64,000 nt of DNA from Pantoea agglomerans (GTDB taxonomy: Bacteria; Pseudomonadota; Gammaproteobacteria; Enterobacterales; Enterobacteriaceae): the NCBI RefSeq assembly GCF_020149765.1, contig NZ_CP083810.1, positions 124,001 to 188,000 of the forward strand. The letters run 5' to 3'. The translations under genes and the position numbers were made by a program. The notes under the pieces are model-generated. The model did not search any database, had not been told where the DNA came from, and worked only from the letters and a program-made list of their open reading frames with translations. Numbering within the stretch: the stretch's first letter is position 1; every line of letters starts with the position of its first letter. Shown one piece after another: positions 49,627-62,216 of this stretch.

Positions 49627-52068
49627 TTATTTCCCGAGCCTGACACTTTTCAGACGCAACGCATTCACAATGACGCTGACGGAGGAAAGAGCCATGGCCG
49701 CCGCCGCAATAACTGGCGACAGCAGTATTCCATACACAGGATAAAGCAGACCTGCAGCCACAGGCACGCCAAGTGCGTTGTAGATAAATGCAAAAAACAG
49801 ATTCTGTCGGATATTTTTCATGGTGATTTCTGACAGATGACGGGCCCTGTTCAGTATCATCAAGTCGCCTTTGAGAAGGGTGACTCCGGCACTTTCAATT
49901 GCCACATCTGTACCCGTTCCCATGGCTATACCCACGTCAGCCGCTGCCAGCGCCGGGGCATCATTCACACCGTCTCCGGCCATCGCAACCACATGGCCAG
50001 ACGCTTTCAGTCGGGTTATCACTGCTTTTTTGCCATCCGGCAGAATCCCGGCTTCAACCTCATCTATTCCCAGTTTCCGTGCGACTGCTTCAGCGGTAAG
50101 CTGGTTATCCCCGGTGAGCATAACGATGCGGATCCCCGCCTGACGCAAAGCTTTAAGCGCATCCGGCGTGGTTGCTTTCACGGGATCCGAGATAGCTATC
50201 AGGCCTGCAAGGTGCCCGTCTGTGGCCACATAGATAACGGTAGCGCCTTCCATCCGCAACGTATCCGCAACGGCCTTTTGATTATCAATAACGATACTGT
50301 TTTCCTGCATAGCCAGTTCATTACCAATAACAACCCGTTGACCTTCGACATCGCCTGAGACACCTTTACCCGACGGCGCATTGAAATGAGTGACTGCGGG
50401 TATTGCGATCCCCTTTTCCTGTGCTGCTTTAACTACTGCCATACCCAGCGGATGCTGCGAGCCTTTTTCCACTGCGGCCGTTACACGCAAAAGAGATGTT
50501 TCCCCACCCGGATTGAGACTGATAATCCCTGTCACCGTCGGCGAACCTTCCGTGAGCGTGCCTGTTTTGTCGACAACCAGCGTGTCCACTTTTTCAAGAC
50601 GCTCAAGGGCTTCGGCATTCTTGATTAACACCCCGGCCTGGGCTCCTTTGCCCACCCCCACCATTATCGACATCGGCGTGGCCAGCCCCAGCGCGCAGGG
50701 ACAGGCAATAATCAGGACCGACACAGCCGCAATGAGACCGTGCGCCATCCTGGGCTCGGGCCCCCAGACAGACCAGATCATGAAAGCAACAACCGCGATA
50801 AGTATCACCAGAGGAACAAACCAGCCTGAAACGCTGTCAGCCATTCTCTGGATGGGGGCCCGCGAACGCTGTGCATCAGCGACCATCTGAACAATTCGTG
50901 AGAGCATCGTTTCATCACCGACTTTCTCTGCACGGATGATAAGACTACCTGTCTGATTAATGGTCCCCCCGATGACAGGGTCACCCTCCGTTTTGGTAAC
51001 AGGCATAGATTCCCCGGTCACCATCGATTCATCAACGGTTGTTTTGCCTTCGACCACGATACCGTCGACCGGAATACTCTCTCCAGGTCTGATGCGGAGC
51101 TTATCGCCAGGCAGGACATCTTCCGCATTAATATCCGTTTCATGACCGTCTTGATCCAGCCGCCTGGCGGTTTTGGGGGCAAGGTTAAGAAGCGCAGTAA
51201 TGGCACCTGAGGTTTGTTCCCTTGCCCGCAATTCAAGGACCTGTCCCAGCAGAACAAGCACCGTAATAACAGCTGCGGCTTCAAAATAAATGGCCACCAG
51301 GCCATCCATGTTTCTGAACGATGCAGGAAACCAGGAGGGGAAGACGGTTGCAATGACGCTGTAAACCCAGGCTACGCCGGTCCCCATTGCAACAAGGGTA
51401 AACATATTCAGGGAGCGGTTACGTAACGACATTCCGGCCCGGGCGAAGAATGGCCAGCCACACCACAAAACGACAGGAGAGGCCAGAAGTAACTGCAGCC
51501 ATGTGTTGTACTGTGGCGGTACTGTATTCCTCAAAGCGGGAAACAGATGAGAACCCATTTCGAGTATCAGAACCGGAAACGCCAGCAACAACCCCAGCCA
51601 GAAGCGTCTTGTCATGTCGCGAAGTTCATCACTCGTCCCCGTGGATGCCGTAGCTACGAGCGGCTCCAGTGCCATTCCACAGACAGGACAGCTTCCGGGA
51701 CCACTACGGCGTATCTCCGGATGCATCGGACATGTCCACACACCTTCAGAAATCTCTTTCTCCGCCTGGCGGTGAGACTGTTTTATCTTATCAGGGCTGA
51801 CTTCATGGTGGTCGTGGTGATGGTGATGTTCACTGGCATCTTCGGTAAAATAATGATCGGGATGGGCTTTAAATTTGCTCTCACAGCTGGCGGAGCAGAA
51901 ATAAAGCTGATGGTCCTGGTATCGAATGCTGCTGTGCGCCTTGTCAGGCAGGATGACCATCCCGCACACGGGATCTCTCACCTTATGCAATGCGTGACTC
52001 TCGTCCGGGGATGATGTCTGCTCAGAAGCAGTCTGGTTGTTATGTTCCACTGCATTGTCATTTTTCAC
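49627..52068 (-). CDS. silP: Silver/copper-translocating P1B-type ATPase SilP
   Basis: The protein is 813 residues from the GTG at 52068, which has AGGAG seven bases upstream. A longer frame to 52098 lacks such a site. In order it has a YHS domain ([17 protein letters not shown]), a His-rich run (HHHHDHHE), a second metal motif ([20 protein letters not shown]), eight membrane segments, the CPC motif in [13 protein letters not shown], phosphorylation motif DKTGTLTEG, and hinge [10 protein letters not shown]. It exports Ag+ or Cu+ from the cytoplasm to the periplasm. Confidence 0.95.
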   Translation of the reverse strand: MKNDNAVEHNNQTASEQTSSPDESHALHKVRDPVCGMVILPDKAHSSIRYQDHQLYFCSASCESKFKAHPDHYFTEDASEHHHHHDHHEVSPDKIKQSHRQAEKEISEGVWTCPMHPEIRRSGPGSCPVCGMALEPLVATASTGTSDELRDMTRRFWLGLLLAFPVLILEMGSHLFPALRNTVPPQYNTWLQLLLASPVVLWCGWPFFARAGMSLRNRSLNMFTLVAMGTGVAWVYSVIATVFPSWFPASFRNMDGLVAIYFEAAAVITVLVLLGQVLELRAREQTSGAITALLNLAPKTARRLDQDGHETDINAEDVLPGDKLRIRPGESIPVDGIVVEGKTTVDESMVTGESMPVTKTEGDPVIGGTINQTGSLIIRAEKVGDETMLSRIVQMVADAQRSRAPIQRMADSVSGWFVPLVILIAVVAFMIWSVWGPEPRMAHGLIAAVSVLIIACPCALGLATPMSIMVGVGKGAQAGVLIKNAEALERLEKVDTLVVDKTGTLTEGSPTVTGIISLNPGGETSLLRVTAAVEKGSQHPLGMAVVKAAQEKGIAIPAVTHFNAPSGKGVSGDVEGQRVVIGNELAMQENSIVIDNQKAVADTLRMEGATVIYVATDGHLAGLIAISDPVKATTPDALKALRQAGIRIVMLTGDNQLTAEAVARKLGIDEVEAGILPDGKKAVITRLKASGHVVAMAGDGVNDAPALAAADVGIAMGTGTDVAIESAGVTLLKGDLMILNRARHLSEITMKNIRQNLFFAFIYNALGVPVAAGLLYPVYGILLSPVIAAAAMALSSVSVIVNALRLKSVRLGK

Positions 52069-52195
52069 AGTAACTCTCCTTATGCATATCTGAAGCATTT
52101 TCTGTCTTCAGGATATGTCATGGATGCGATTACCACGAATGCCGCCGGCATAAGAGTGCCTGCTGCCGGCGTCCCGTTATCAGCCGTTCCGCTGA

Positions 52196-52636
52196 CTATT
52201 CGATTCGCTGGAAGACTTTTTTACTGCCCTCCGGTGAGAATGCGATAACATCGTAAGCCTCTTTTCGGGCCCCCATCTCCATTCCCGGACTTCCTGCTGG
52301 CATACCGGGGGTGGCGAGACCGTATATACCCGAACCAGACTGCATGGCCTTATGTATCGTTGCCGCAGGCACATGGCCTTCAATGATCAAATTACCTACA
52401 ACCGCGGTATGACAACTTCGTAGTCCAGCAGGAACAGCATGCTTTTCTTTCAGGGCTGACAGCGCCTGATCATTCATGACGTGAGTTCGCACTTCGAACC
52501 CGTCTTTTTCCATCGCTTTGCCCCACAGGCAACAACAGCCACAGTTTTCAGATTTGTACATATCAATGACTTTTTCACTCGCCATTGCAGGCAGTGACAG
52601 GCCGAGAGCCAGGGCCATTAGAACCACTTTTTTCAT
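52196..52636 (-). CDS. DUF411-family periplasmic protein (sil cluster)
   Basis: The 146-residue protein has a signal peptide (ending about PAMASE) and the DUF411 core with CGCCCLWGKAMEKDGFEV, LRSCHTAVVGNLIIEGHVPA and a Met-rich PGMPAGSPGMEMG. It lies in the position of orf105 between silA and silP. A periplasmic Cu/Ag-binding role is the usual inference. The ATG at 52636 follows GAGG; a GTG two codons upstream is possible. Confidence 0.85.
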   Translation of the reverse strand: MKKVVLMALALGLSLPAMASEKVIDMYKSENCGCCCLWGKAMEKDGFEVRTHVMNDQALSALKEKHAVPAGLRSCHTAVVGNLIIEGHVPAATIHKAMQSGSGIYGLATPGMPAGSPGMEMGARKEAYDVIAFSPEGSKKVFQRIE

Positions 52637-52722
52637 ACTCACCTCTGTATATTATCGATATAAACCCTGACGTCAGGGTGAATCAGTGCAGAAGGACGCC
52701 CACTGGGGGCGCCCTTTCAGGG

Positions 52723-55700
52723 TTATGACACGCTTTTTTTATGTCTGCGCAGCCAGATTAATTTGTAGGCGGCAGGAATAATGAACAGGGACAGCAGCGG
52801 AGCCGTGATCATCCCACCAATCATTGGCGCAGCAATACGGCTCATGACTTCTGAACCTGCGCCGGTTCCCCAGAGTATTGGCAGCAGACCCGCAATGATC
52901 ACCGCCACGGTCATGGCTTTCGGCCGGACACGCAGTACGGCACCATGATAGAGGGCTTCATCAAGACCTTCCGGTGTGAACGTCTCTTTACGGGACAATT
53001 CCGGGTGCGCTTCAATGGCATGACGCAGATACATCAGCATGACCACGCCAAACTCTGCTGCCACCCCGGCCAGGGCGATAAACCCGGTTCCGGTCGCCAC
53101 TGACATATGGAAGCCCTGCCAGTACAGGAACCATATTCCGCCAACCAGGGCGAACGGCAGGCTCATCAGGATCAGCAGGGCTTCGTCAACCCGGCGGAAT
53201 GCCAGATACAACAGGATGAAAATGATCATCACCGTCATCGGCACCATCAGCTTCAGTTTCTTGTTGGCATGCTCAAGCAGTTCAAACTGTCCGGAGAATG
53301 CCACACTGGTTCCCGGTCTCAGTTTCACTTTCTCGCTGATGGCCGTCTTAATGTCGTTAACCACCGACACCATGTCCCTGCCGCGGGCATCAACATAAAT
53401 CCAGCTGGCTGGCCGGGCATTTTCGGTTTTCAGCATGGTTGGTCCAGAAACGACGTTAATATCCGCGACATCGCCCAGCGTGATCTGCTGCTTCATCGGG
53501 GTCAGGATCGGCATCTGTTTCAGCGCCTGCGGACTGTTCCGGTAATCCTGCGGGTAGCGAATGTTAATAGGGTACCGGGCCACCCCTTCAACCGTCTCAC
53601 CCACCATAGCACCTCCGATTGCTGAAGAGACGAACAGCTGGACATCACCTACCGTCATCCCGTAGCGGGAGGCTTTCTCCCGGTTGATATCGATATCGAT
53701 GTAGCGCCCGCCCTCAAGTCGCTCAGCCAGGACAGACACCACGCCAGGCACGGTTTTGGCTACCGCCTCGATACTCTGCGCCGTCGCGTCGATATCGGAC
53801 AGAACAGTCCCGGACACTTTGATACCTATCGGGCTTTTGATCCCGGTTGAGAGCATATCAATACGGTTACGGATAGGCGGCACCCAGAGGTTTGCCAGAC
53901 CCGGTAAACGGACTGTCCTGTCGAGTTCATCAATAATCTTGTCAATTGTCATGCCGGGACGCCACTGATCCTCAGGTTTGAGCTGGATCGTGGTTTCCAC
54001 CATTTCGAGCGGCGCGGAATCCGTTGCGGTCTCTGCTTTACCGGTCTTGCCAAATACAGAAGCCACTTCAGGAACGCTTTTGATTAACTTGTCTGTTGTC
54101 TGCAGGAGCGCTGCAGCTTCTGCCGGAGAGACGCCAGGCAAGGTCGACGGCATATACAGCAGATCGCCCTCGTTAATCTTCGGCAGAAATTCACCGCCCA
54201 CCTGACTCAGTGGCCAGATAACCGTGAAAATGGACAAGGCCGCAACCAGCAGGGTTGTTTTTGGCCAGTGGAGGACCCGCAGCAGCAAAGGATGATACGC
54301 TTTGATCAGCACCCGGTTCAGGGGGTTACTTGTCTCGGCAGGAATTTTCCCCCGGATCCAGAATCCCATCAGAATAGGAATGACGATGATGGCCAGTGCG
54401 GCCGCTCCCGCCATGGAGTACGTTTTCGTGAATGCCAGCGGGCCAAACAGACGACCTTCCTGCCCTTCCAGGGTAAAGATAGGAATAAAGGACAGGGTGA
54501 TGATCAGCAGGCTAATGAACAACGCGGGTCCCACTTCCACGGAGGCGTCGGTAATCACCTTCCAGCGGGTGGCGTTGTCAATCTGCTCACCCGGATGCTG
54601 ATGATCCCACTCCTCAAGCCGTTTGTGCGCATTTTCAATCATCACAATGGCGGCATCCACCATCGCACCGACGGCAATCGCTATCCCTCCCAGCGACATG
54701 ATATTGGCGTTCAGTCCCTGGAAGTGCATGACGATAAAGGCGATACACAGGCCAAGCGGCAGAGAGATAATCGCCACCAGGGCAGAACGTACGTGCCACA
54801 GGAACAGAGCACAGACGATGGCCACCACGATAAACTCTTCCAGAAGTTTGGAACTGAGGTTATCAATCGCCCGGTCGATTAACTGGCTGCGATCGTAGGT
54901 GGTCACGATTTCAACGCCTTCCGGCAGGCTGGCCTTCAGCGTCTCCAGTTTATCCCTCACTGCCGTGATAACGTCGCGCGCATTTTTACCCGACCGCAGG
55001 ATCACCACGCCGCCAGCGACTTCTCCCTGGCCGTTCAGCTCGGCAATACCACGCCTCATTTCGGGCCCGGTCTGCACGCGGGCAACATCCCGCAGATAAA
55101 CCGGCACGCCGTTCTCACCTGTTTTCAGGACGATGTTATTAAAATCATCAATGCTCTGAAGATAACCGCTGGCACGGACCATATACTCCGCTTCGGCCAT
55201 TTCAACGGATGAGCCACCGGCCTCCTGGTTAGACGATTCAAGTGCCTGTTTCACTTCGGGCAGGCTGATACCGTACTGGGACAGTTTTACCGGATTGACC
55301 TGAATCTGGTACTGTTTCACCACGCCGCCAACCGAAGCGACCTCAGCCACGTTCGGGATGGTTTTCAGCTCAAATTTCAGGAACCAGTCCTGCAGAGAGC
55401 GCAGTTCTGAAAGGTCGTGTTTTCCGTTGCGATCGACAAGGGCATATTCAAATATCCAGCCCACTCCCGTGGCGTCCGGGCCGATTTCAGAGCTCACACC
55501 CGCAGGCAGTTTGCCCTGAACCTGATTCAGGTATTCCAGCACGCGCGAACGGGCCCAGTACAGATCGGTGCCGTCTTCAAAAATGACATACACATACGAA
55601 TCACCGAACTGTGAAAAGCCACGCACGGTTTTTGCGCCAGGTACGGACAGCATGGTGGTGGTAAGCGGATAGGTGACCTGGTTTTCTACAATCTGCGGGG

Positions 55701-55869
55701 CCTGTCCGGGATAGCTGGTTTTAATAATGACCTGCACATCTGACAGGTCAGGCAGCGCATCGACCGGCGTGTTAATTATCGTCCATGTGCCCCAGATGCT
55801 GAGAAACAGTGCGCCCATCATGACCAGGAAACGGTTGGCGACAGAGCGCCGGATAATCCATTCAATCAT
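52723..55869 (-). CDS. silA: RND-type Ag+/Cu+ efflux pump SilA
   Basis: The 1048-residue heavy-metal RND transporter starts [16 protein letters not shown] and has twelve membrane segments. It carries the HME-RND motif [15 protein letters not shown] in segment 4, two large periplasmic loops, and a basic tail ([10 protein letters not shown]). With SilB and SilC it forms a channel through both membranes and expels Ag+ and Cu+ from the periplasm, driven by protons. It starts ten bases after silB. Confidence 0.96.
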   Translation of the reverse strand: MIEWIIRRSVANRFLVMMGALFLSIWGTWTIINTPVDALPDLSDVQVIIKTSYPGQAPQIVENQVTYPLTTTMLSVPGAKTVRGFSQFGDSYVYVIFEDGTDLYWARSRVLEYLNQVQGKLPAGVSSEIGPDATGVGWIFEYALVDRNGKHDLSELRSLQDWFLKFELKTIPNVAEVASVGGVVKQYQIQVNPVKLSQYGISLPEVKQALESSNQEAGGSSVEMAEAEYMVRASGYLQSIDDFNNIVLKTGENGVPVYLRDVARVQTGPEMRRGIAELNGQGEVAGGVVILRSGKNARDVITAVRDKLETLKASLPEGVEIVTTYDRSQLIDRAIDNLSSKLLEEFIVVAIVCALFLWHVRSALVAIISLPLGLCIAFIVMHFQGLNANIMSLGGIAIAVGAMVDAAIVMIENAHKRLEEWDHQHPGEQIDNATRWKVITDASVEVGPALFISLLIITLSFIPIFTLEGQEGRLFGPLAFTKTYSMAGAAALAIIVIPILMGFWIRGKIPAETSNPLNRVLIKAYHPLLLRVLHWPKTTLLVAALSIFTVIWPLSQVGGEFLPKINEGDLLYMPSTLPGVSPAEAAALLQTTDKLIKSVPEVASVFGKTGKAETATDSAPLEMVETTIQLKPEDQWRPGMTIDKIIDELDRTVRLPGLANLWVPPIRNRIDMLSTGIKSPIGIKVSGTVLSDIDATAQSIEAVAKTVPGVVSVLAERLEGGRYIDIDINREKASRYGMTVGDVQLFVSSAIGGAMVGETVEGVARYPINIRYPQDYRNSPQALKQMPILTPMKQQITLGDVADINVVSGPTMLKTENARPASWIYVDARGRDMVSVVNDIKTAISEKVKLRPGTSVAFSGQFELLEHANKKLKLMVPMTVMIIFILLYLAFRRVDEALLILMSLPFALVGGIWFLYWQGFHMSVATGTGFIALAGVAAEFGVVMLMYLRHAIEAHPELSRKETFTPEGLDEALYHGAVLRVRPKAMTVAVIIAGLLPILWGTGAGSEVMSRIAAPMIGGMITAPLLSLFIIPAAYKLIWLRRHKKSVS

Positions 55870-55879
55870 CGTCGTCTCC

Positions 55880-57172
55880 TCAGTGCCCTGAATGCATATT
55901 TACAGGCTGCTCAGACATTGCTGGCATACTGTTTTCTGTTTTTTCAGGGTGGCGCATACGTTCCAGCGCGCCCGTAATATTGGCTTCGGAGTCAATGAGG
56001 AACAGGCCACTGACCACCACGGTATCGCCTTCATTCAGGCCGGAGCCAATGCCGGACTGTTGCTGTGATTCATGCAGAACGTGGATCTGTTTCGGCACAA
56101 ACTTGCCTTCATCATCAACAGTAATCACGCGCTGTTCTTTGCCGGTATCGATAACGGCCTGGCTTGGTATCAGCAGCATCTCCTGGCTCTTGGTATTCAG
56201 TTTCAGATAGGCATTCATGCCCGGCTTGAGAAACTCATCCTTATTAGAAACCTGGAGACGGACCTGAAGCGTACGGGTTGTCTGATCCACGCTGGGAAGA
56301 ATGTTCCATTTTTCGACATGGAATGTTTTATCCGGATAAGCCGGTACCGAAATTTCAAACTGCGACGTATCTTTCAGCAGATATGCGATAGATTCTGGCA
56401 CTGCAGCGCTGATCCAGACCGGGTCCATCCCCTGAATCTGAGCCACTACTTTATCTTTCGAAATATTCATTCCGGTGCGCAGGTCAAACGCAGTAATGAC
56501 ACCATCAATAGGTGCTTTAATGGTAAAACGGGTCTGGATTGTGCGGGTTGAACGCAGCCTTTGAATATCCTCTTCCGGCATACCAGCTAGACGAAGTCGC
56601 TCCAGAACCCCTTTTATCTGGGTTGACGTACCGCCTGTACCGGATAACAGCAGGAACTCACTTTGTGCCTCAACCCATTCAGGAATGGTGATATCGATAA
56701 GCGGAGTGCCTTTCTTCACATGATCGCCAATCGTCAGGGGATACACTTTTTCGACGAAACCGTCAGAGCGCGCCTGCACAATGACAAACTGATACTCGTT
56801 GTAACTGACATTAGCCGGGATTGTCTGAGAATAATTCAGCATTCCTCGCGTGACTTTTTGCGTTTTTAATCCCAGATTCTGAACCTGCGTTGGATCGATA
56901 CGGATCCCGCCACTGCTTTTATCGCCGCTTTCATCAGCATATTTTGGCACCAGGTCCATATCCATAAAGGGAGATTTTCCGGGTTTATCAAATTTGGTAT
57001 CCGGTTTCATCGGGTCATACCAGAAAAGTACCTTTCGCTCCGGTGCCTTTTGTTCGGTTTGTACTGTTTTTTGTGATGAGTTTACATACTGCCAGGCAGT
57101 AACCGATATCAGCCCTCCTGCTATGAGGCTGCTGATAATTATTGCAGCATATTTTATCTTTAAAGAAGCCAT
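55880..57172 (-). CDS. silB: Periplasmic adaptor SilB of the SilCBA pump
   Basis: The 430-residue membrane fusion protein has an N-terminal membrane anchor (about 8-27) and the metal-binding segment [20 protein letters not shown] with following MDMDLVP. Barrel-sandwich and helical-hairpin regions follow ([30 protein letters not shown]), and then a beta barrel. It bridges SilA and SilC and passes metal from SilF to SilA. Confidence 0.95.
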   Translation of the reverse strand: MASLKIKYAAIIISSLIAGGLISVTAWQYVNSSQKTVQTEQKAPERKVLFWYDPMKPDTKFDKPGKSPFMDMDLVPKYADESGDKSSGGIRIDPTQVQNLGLKTQKVTRGMLNYSQTIPANVSYNEYQFVIVQARSDGFVEKVYPLTIGDHVKKGTPLIDITIPEWVEAQSEFLLLSGTGGTSTQIKGVLERLRLAGMPEEDIQRLRSTRTIQTRFTIKAPIDGVITAFDLRTGMNISKDKVVAQIQGMDPVWISAAVPESIAYLLKDTSQFEISVPAYPDKTFHVEKWNILPSVDQTTRTLQVRLQVSNKDEFLKPGMNAYLKLNTKSQEMLLIPSQAVIDTGKEQRVITVDDEGKFVPKQIHVLHESQQQSGIGSGLNEGDTVVVSGLFLIDSEANITGALERMRHPEKTENSMPAMSEQPVNMHSGH

Positions 57173-57285
57173 ACAATTTCTCGCTGAAAAATCAAAACAC
57201 CTGGCATATGCGCCCGATCATTCATTCACAGTAATCCCTTAATGAATGTTCAGGCGCACTGGATGTATTCGCTCCGGACTGATAA

Positions 57286-57639
57286 TCAGGATTGCGTAAC
57301 GTTAATGCTTTTGAGTAAGGAGATATTGCCCTGCTGAATAAACGAGAAATCGACATGGTTGCCGGTTTTCAGGGCATTGATAGCGTCGTCTGCATTAACA
57401 AAAGTGAAGCGCATGGTCATTGCAGGCCAGCCCACAGCAGGGATTGCTTCGTGCGAAATGGTAATCTTTTTACTATTCATATCAATGTCTTTAACGACAC
57501 CGGTGCCCTTGATAACCTGCTGTACCGAAGCATCACTGGCAGCATTCATATCGCCATGCTGATGTGTTTCAGCATGAAGACCGGCAGAAAACATGACAGA
57601 GAAGGCACCAAATAAAACGGCTTTAAGTGAATTACGCAT
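57286..57639 (-). CDS. silF: Periplasmic metallochaperone SilF
   Basis: The 117-residue protein has a signal peptide (ending LHAETHQ) and the CusF fold with the ligand-bearing segments ITISHEAIPAVGWPAMTMRF (His, Trp, Met, Met). CusF-type proteins bind Cu+ or Ag+ and hand it to the adaptor. It lies between silC and silB as in other sil operons. Confidence 0.94.
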   Translation of the reverse strand: MRNSLKAVLFGAFSVMFSAGLHAETHQHGDMNAASDASVQQVIKGTGVVKDIDMNSKKITISHEAIPAVGWPAMTMRFTFVNADDAINALKTGNHVDFSFIQQGNISLLKSINVTQS

Positions 57640-57667
57640 TTTTAATTTCCTGATTAATTAAATAAAT

Positions 57668-59053
57668 TTACTCTACCCAACCGCCACCCAGCGCGGTAAA
57701 CAGATTAATTTCGTTAACCTGTCGGGAATAGGTAAGATCGAGAATGGTTTGCTGCGTAGCGAAGAGGGAACGTTCTGCATCCAGCACTTCGATGTAACTG
57801 ACAGCACCACTTGCATATAATCCTCTGGCACGCTGGAGAGTTATCTGAAGTGAATCAAGATAACGCTGCTGTGACTCAAGTTGCTGGCTAAGGCTGTCGC
57901 GCAGTGCAAGCGTGTCGGAAACATCCTTAAAGGCTGACTGAATTTTTTGTTCGTAATTAACCACCGATTGTTGCTGGCGAATTTCAGCCAGCTTCAGATT
58001 GGCTTTATTCCTGCCAGCATTAAAAATAGGAATTTCAATTTTAGGGATAAAATTCCACATTCCACTTCCTGACGTAAACAGGCTTGACAGCTCCGTACTG
58101 CTTGCGGAAAGACCACTGGTCAGGGTAATGGAGGGGAAAAAGGCCGCTCGCGCTGCGCCAATATTGGCATTAGCCGCTTTCAGCTGATATTCCGCTTCCA
58201 TAATATCCGGTCGCTGCAGCAAAATTTGTGAAGATAGATTTGGTGGCAATTTTACTGGTGCGATCTCCCCGCCTTTCATCCCTTTTTCTGACGGAAGTGC
58301 GCGGTACGTTCCCAGCACCAGTTGCAGGGCATTGTTTGCCTGAGCCAGATCGCCTTCTCGTTTGGCTATTTCGGCGCGGGTACTTTCGATTTGTCCTCTC
58401 GCCTGTTCAAGTGCCAGAACGTTCGTACTCCCGGTCACGAGCTGTTGCTCAACGAAAGCATAGGACTGTTCATAATTTTTCAGCGTTTCCCGCGCAATAC
58501 GGAGTTGTTCGTACGCCAGTTGCTGGCTGAAATAGCTCTGTGAAACGTTGGAGACCAGCAGGATGTGTACGGCCCGACGGGCTTCTTCGCTGGCAAAGTA
58601 GTTCTGGCGGTCAGCATCACTCATGTTCTTAAGTTTGCCGAAAAAATCGAGCTCATAACTGAGCTCCAGTCTCGCGTCGTACTCCTGTGTGGTCGGCTTG
58701 TCACCTTTCAGACCACCGCTGTATGTTATCCCGGATGAGGCATTCAGCTGGGGATAACGATCTGCATCCGTGACGTTGAACTGGGCTCGGGCCTCTTCAA
58801 CCTTCAGGGCAGCCATTCTCAAATCACGGTTATTAGTCAGAGCTTCACCGATCAACCGGGTAACCTGGGGATCGACAAAAAAGTTACGCCAGCCCGTATC
58901 CCGATAGCCATTTACCGCTGGCGTCAGGCTGTTATGGGACAGTGAAAACTGCTGGGGTACCGGTGCTGCGGGCCGCTGATATTCAGGCGCAAGCGACACG
59001 CAGCCTGCCAGGATGAATATCGTGCTAATGCTGAGTAATTTTAATTTGAACAT
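57668..59053 (-). CDS. silC: Outer membrane channel lipoprotein SilC
   Basis: I start the protein at the ATG at 59053 (461 residues, the usual SilC length), because the open frame beyond it crosses the operator region. It has a lipobox (FILAGC, acylated Cys) and the TolC-like repeat helices (ALTNNRDLRMAALKVEEARA, RPDIMEAEYQLKAANANIGA). It is the first gene of silCFBA and is expressed from the SilR box at 59156. Confidence 0.95.
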   Translation of the reverse strand: MFKLKLLSISTIFILAGCVSLAPEYQRPAAPVPQQFSLSHNSLTPAVNGYRDTGWRNFFVDPQVTRLIGEALTNNRDLRMAALKVEEARAQFNVTDADRYPQLNASSGITYSGGLKGDKPTTQEYDARLELSYELDFFGKLKNMSDADRQNYFASEEARRAVHILLVSNVSQSYFSQQLAYEQLRIARETLKNYEQSYAFVEQQLVTGSTNVLALEQARGQIESTRAEIAKREGDLAQANNALQLVLGTYRALPSEKGMKGGEIAPVKLPPNLSSQILLQRPDIMEAEYQLKAANANIGAARAAFFPSITLTSGLSASSTELSSLFTSGSGMWNFIPKIEIPIFNAGRNKANLKLAEIRQQQSVVNYEQKIQSAFKDVSDTLALRDSLSQQLESQQRYLDSLQITLQRARGLYASGAVSYIEVLDAERSLFATQQTILDLTYSRQVNEINLFTALGGGWVE

Positions 59054-59155
59054 AACGCTTCTCGTCCAGGCAGACCTGGTAAATGGTTCAAATGAAGTCC
59101 AGAGTATTGATAGGGGTACTTTACCTAACGCTCTCTGTTTGCCGAGTGACAGGAT

Positions 59156-59175
59156 AATGACAATGTTGTCATTTT
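59156..59175. promoter_or_regulatory. SilR/CusR box between silC and silR
   Basis: AATGACAATGTTGTCATTTT contains the perfect palindrome TGACAA-TG-TTGTCA and matches the CusR-type box. It sits in the divergent silC-silR promoter region. Confidence 0.9.
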
Positions 59176-59242
59176 TGCTGTAATCCGTTGATAACGATCG
59201 TGGGCGCAATAGAATGACATTAGCAGCCAGCCGGGGAGCAAG

Positions 59243-59923
59243 ATGAAAATATTGATCGTCGAAGACGAAATTAAAACAGGTGAATATCTCAGCAAAGGGC
59301 TTACAGAGACAGGGTTCGTAGTGGATCACGCTGATAATGGTCTTACCGGATATCATCTCGCCATGACAGCCGAGTATGATTTAGTCATTCTGGATATCAT
59401 GCTACCTGATGTGAACGGCTGGGATATCATCCGCATGCTGCGCACTGCCGGAAAGGGTATGCCGGTCTTACTGCTGACAGCCCTCGGCACGATCGAACAT
59501 AGGGTCAAAGGACTGGAACTGGGTGCGGACGATTATCTGGTTAAACCCTTTGCGTTTGCCGAACTGCTCGCCCGGGTGAGAACCCTTCTGAGGCGGGGAA
59601 ACACGATGATCACGGAAAGCCAGTTTAAGGTGGCTGACCTCTCGATTGATCTCGTATCCAGAAAAGTCAGTCGCGCCGGAAACCGCATTGTGCTCACCAG
59701 TAAGGAGTTCAGCCTGCTGGAATTCTTCATTCGCCATCAGGGAGAGGTTCTTCCCCGCTCCCTGATTGCCTCTCAGGTCTGGGACATGAATTTTGACAGC
59801 GACACTAATGCGATCGATGTCGCAGTAAAGCGACTCCGCGCTAAAATAGACAACGATTACGAGACAAAGCTGATCCAGACAGTCCGGGGCGTGGGCTACA
59901 TGCTGGAGGTCCCGGATGCATAG
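59243..59923 (+). CDS. silR: Response regulator SilR
   Basis: The 226-residue OmpR/PhoB-type regulator has the phosphoacceptor Asp51, acidic Glu7/Asp8, and a winged-helix DNA-binding domain in its C-terminal half ([40 protein letters not shown]). It overlaps silS by eight bases. It should bind the three palindromes found in this island when SilS senses periplasmic Ag+ or Cu+. Confidence 0.95.
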   Translation: MKILIVEDEIKTGEYLSKGLTETGFVVDHADNGLTGYHLAMTAEYDLVILDIMLPDVNGWDIIRMLRTAGKGMPVLLLTALGTIEHRVKGLELGADDYLVKPFAFAELLARVRTLLRRGNTMITESQFKVADLSIDLVSRKVSRAGNRIVLTSKEFSLLEFFIRHQGEVLPRSLIASQVWDMNFDSDTNAIDVAVKRLRAKIDNDYETKLIQTVRGVGYMLEVPDA

Positions 59924-61394
59924 CAAACCTTCCAGACGCCCTTTCTCACTCGCTCTGCGGCTGACCTTTTTTATCAGCCTGTCCACGATACTGGCTTTTA
60001 TCGCCTTCACCTGGTTTATGCTGCATTCTGTTGAAAATCATTTTGCCGAGCAGGATGTCAGCGATCTTCAACAAATCAGCACCACACTGAACCGTATACT
60101 GCAGTCCCCGGTGGATCCGGATGAAAAAAAAAAAATAAGCAAAATAAAGGAATCAATTGCCAGCTACCGCAACGTTGCCCTTTTGCTCCTCAATCCCAGG
60201 GGTGAAGTGCTCTTTAGCTCAGCTCAGGGGGCGGCACTACGCCCGGCAGTGAATTCAGCAGATTTTAGCGAGCACAGCCGCGCACGGGATGTCTTTCTCT
60301 GGACGGTGGAGGATCCTGCGGGACCGATGGATACCGGGTCCGAAATGAAGATGGAAACATACAGGATTATCGCCTCCTCTGGTCAGGCGATATTTCAGGG
60401 CAAACAGCAGAACTATGTCATGCTGACTGGCCTATCCATTAATTTCCATCTCCATTACCTCGATGCGCTGAAAAAGAACCTGATTGCGATTGCCGTCGTG
60501 ATAAGCCTGTTGATTGTTCTGATCATTCGAATCGCTGTCCGTCAGGGGCACCTGCCCCTTCGTAATGTCAGCAATGCCATTAAAAACATCACCTCCGAGA
60601 ATCTTGATGCGCGACTGGAACCGACACGCGTTCCCATTGAGCTGGAGCAACTGGTTATCTCGTTCAATCATATGATTGGAAAGATTGAGGATGTCTTTAC
60701 CCGCCAGGCCAATTTCTCTGCCGATATCGCGCATGAGATCAGAACGCCCATCACCAATCTGGTGACGCAGACTGAAATCGCACTGAGTCAGGATCGAACA
60801 CAGAGGGAACTTGAGGATGTCCTCTATTCCAGTCTTGAAGAGTATAACCGGATGACCAAAATGGTCAGCGATATGCTGTTCCTGGCACAGGCAGATAATA
60901 ATCAGCTGATACCTGACAGGGTCATGTTTGACCTCAGAGCGGAAGTCATGAAAGTCTTCGAGTTTTTCGAAGCCTGGGCCGAAGAACGCAATATCACGCT
61001 CAAATTTAACGGGATGCCCTGCCTGGTTGAGGGAGATCCACAAATGTTCAGAAGGGCGATCAATAATCTGTTATCCAATGCCCTGCGTTATACCCCGGAG
61101 GGACAGGCAATCACCGTCTCAATAAGAGAGCAGGAGAGCTTTTTTGACCTTGTGATTGAAAATCCGGGGAAACCAATCCCTGAAGAGCATTTATCAAGGC
61201 TGTTTGACCGTTTTTATCGGGTAGATCCGTCCAGACAACGAAAAGGAGAAGGCAGCGGCATCGGCCTTGCGATTGTGAAGTCCATCGTGGAAGCACATCA
61301 CGGAAGAGTGCAGGTGGAATCGGACGTACGTTCAACTCGTTTTATCCTATCCGTGCCCAGACTGGAGAAAATGATTCCGGAAACCCAGTACTGA
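59916..61394 (+). CDS. silS: Sensor histidine kinase SilS
   Basis: The 492-residue kinase has two membrane segments (about 16-36 and 189-206) around a periplasmic metal-sensing domain, a HAMP domain, and the phosphorylated His273 in [12 protein letters not shown]. The catalytic domain has the N box ([15 protein letters not shown]) and G boxes ([15 protein letters not shown]). It is the CusS-type sensor of Ag+/Cu+. Confidence 0.95.
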   Translation: MHSKPSRRPFSLALRLTFFISLSTILAFIAFTWFMLHSVENHFAEQDVSDLQQISTTLNRILQSPVDPDEKKKISKIKESIASYRNVALLLLNPRGEVLFSSAQGAALRPAVNSADFSEHSRARDVFLWTVEDPAGPMDTGSEMKMETYRIIASSGQAIFQGKQQNYVMLTGLSINFHLHYLDALKKNLIAIAVVISLLIVLIIRIAVRQGHLPLRNVSNAIKNITSENLDARLEPTRVPIELEQLVISFNHMIGKIEDVFTRQANFSADIAHEIRTPITNLVTQTEIALSQDRTQRELEDVLYSSLEEYNRMTKMVSDMLFLAQADNNQLIPDRVMFDLRAEVMKVFEFFEAWAEERNITLKFNGMPCLVEGDPQMFRRAINNLLSNALRYTPEGQAITVSIREQESFFDLVIENPGKPIPEEHLSRLFDRFYRVDPSRQRKGEGSGIGLAIVKSIVEAHHGRVQVESDVRSTRFILSVPRLEKMIPETQY

Positions 61395-61407
61395 GAATAA
61401 AGATTTA

Positions 61408-61425
61408 AATGACAAAGATGTCATT
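61408..61425. promoter_or_regulatory. SilR box upstream of silE
   Basis: AATGACAAAGATGTCATT is a 7-4-7 palindrome directly after silS, placed to drive silE separately from silRS. Confidence 0.85.
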
Positions 61426-61639
61426 AGCCTGTCATGCAGCAAACAGAAGCCATTCGATATAATTAGTGCAACTTATCAGGAAGGCATTATTACTTCATCC
61501 ATACACGGCATCAGCACAAGCCAGGAGTTGTATTAAAGCCTCATCCCGGCGGAATACGGTCTGTAGAGTTGTCAGTTGTACTACTGAGGACACAGATCGA
61601 AATTCACGGACATCACTAATTCAGAAATGGAGAGTTACC

Positions 61640-62071
61640 ATGAAAAATATCGTCTTAGCATCAGTGTTAGGTTTGAGCTTAATTTCTACGGCCTGGGCCA
61701 CTGAAACTGTAAATATCCATGAGCGTGTCAATAATGCTCAGGCTCCGGCCCATCAGATGCAGTCTTCTTCAACTCCAGCCGCCATCCAGGGGGCAGCTCC
61801 ACGGATGGCCGGTATAGATCAGCATGAACAGGCTATTATTGTTCATGAAACCATGAACAATGGTTCAACAGATGCACATAAAAAAATGGCGGAAAGTCAT
61901 CAGAAGATGATGGGAACTGGCACCGTTAACGCTTCCCGTCCGGCGACTTCGTTTGCGGCGATGAATGAACATGAAAGAGCAGCTGTTGCCCATGAATTTA
62001 CGAATAACGGTCAGTCCGGCCCCCATCAGGCTATGGCTGATGCACACCGCCGCATGATCAATGCGGGCTGA
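61640..62071 (+). CDS. silE: Periplasmic silver-binding protein SilE
   Basis: The 143-residue protein has a signal peptide (MKNIVLASVLGLSLISTAWA). Its Met/His modules include ERVNNAQAPAHQMQ, HEQAIIVHETMNNG, HQKMMG and MNEHERAAVAHEFTNNGQSG, very close to known SilE. It binds several Ag+ ions and folds on binding. I start it at the ATG at 61640 with GGAGAGTT upstream; the open frame beyond is not coding. Confidence 0.96.
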   Translation: MKNIVLASVLGLSLISTAWATETVNIHERVNNAQAPAHQMQSSSTPAAIQGAAPRMAGIDQHEQAIIVHETMNNGSTDAHKKMAESHQKMMGTGTVNASRPATSFAAMNEHERAAVAHEFTNNGQSGPHQAMADAHRRMINAG

Positions 62072-62145
62072 TGACAACTGAAGTTTCCGTGCGGTTACCC
62101 TTTCCTTGATAGATTGTCCCTTATACGGATATGTTGTTATTTTTT

Positions 62146-62167
62146 GCCCCCTTCAGGGGGCTTTTTT
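62146..62167 (+). terminator. Terminator after silE
   Basis: GCCCCC, TTCA and GGGGGC are followed by six T. Confidence 0.9.
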
Positions 62168-62216
62168 GTCTGACTCAGCTAAACTTATCCGGTAACCATC
62201 TGAAAGGGTTTATTAT

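Noticed and set aside
57668..59356. Long N-terminal extension of SilC
   Set aside because: The extension crosses the SilR box and the start of silR; the lipoprotein signal begins at the ATG at 59053.
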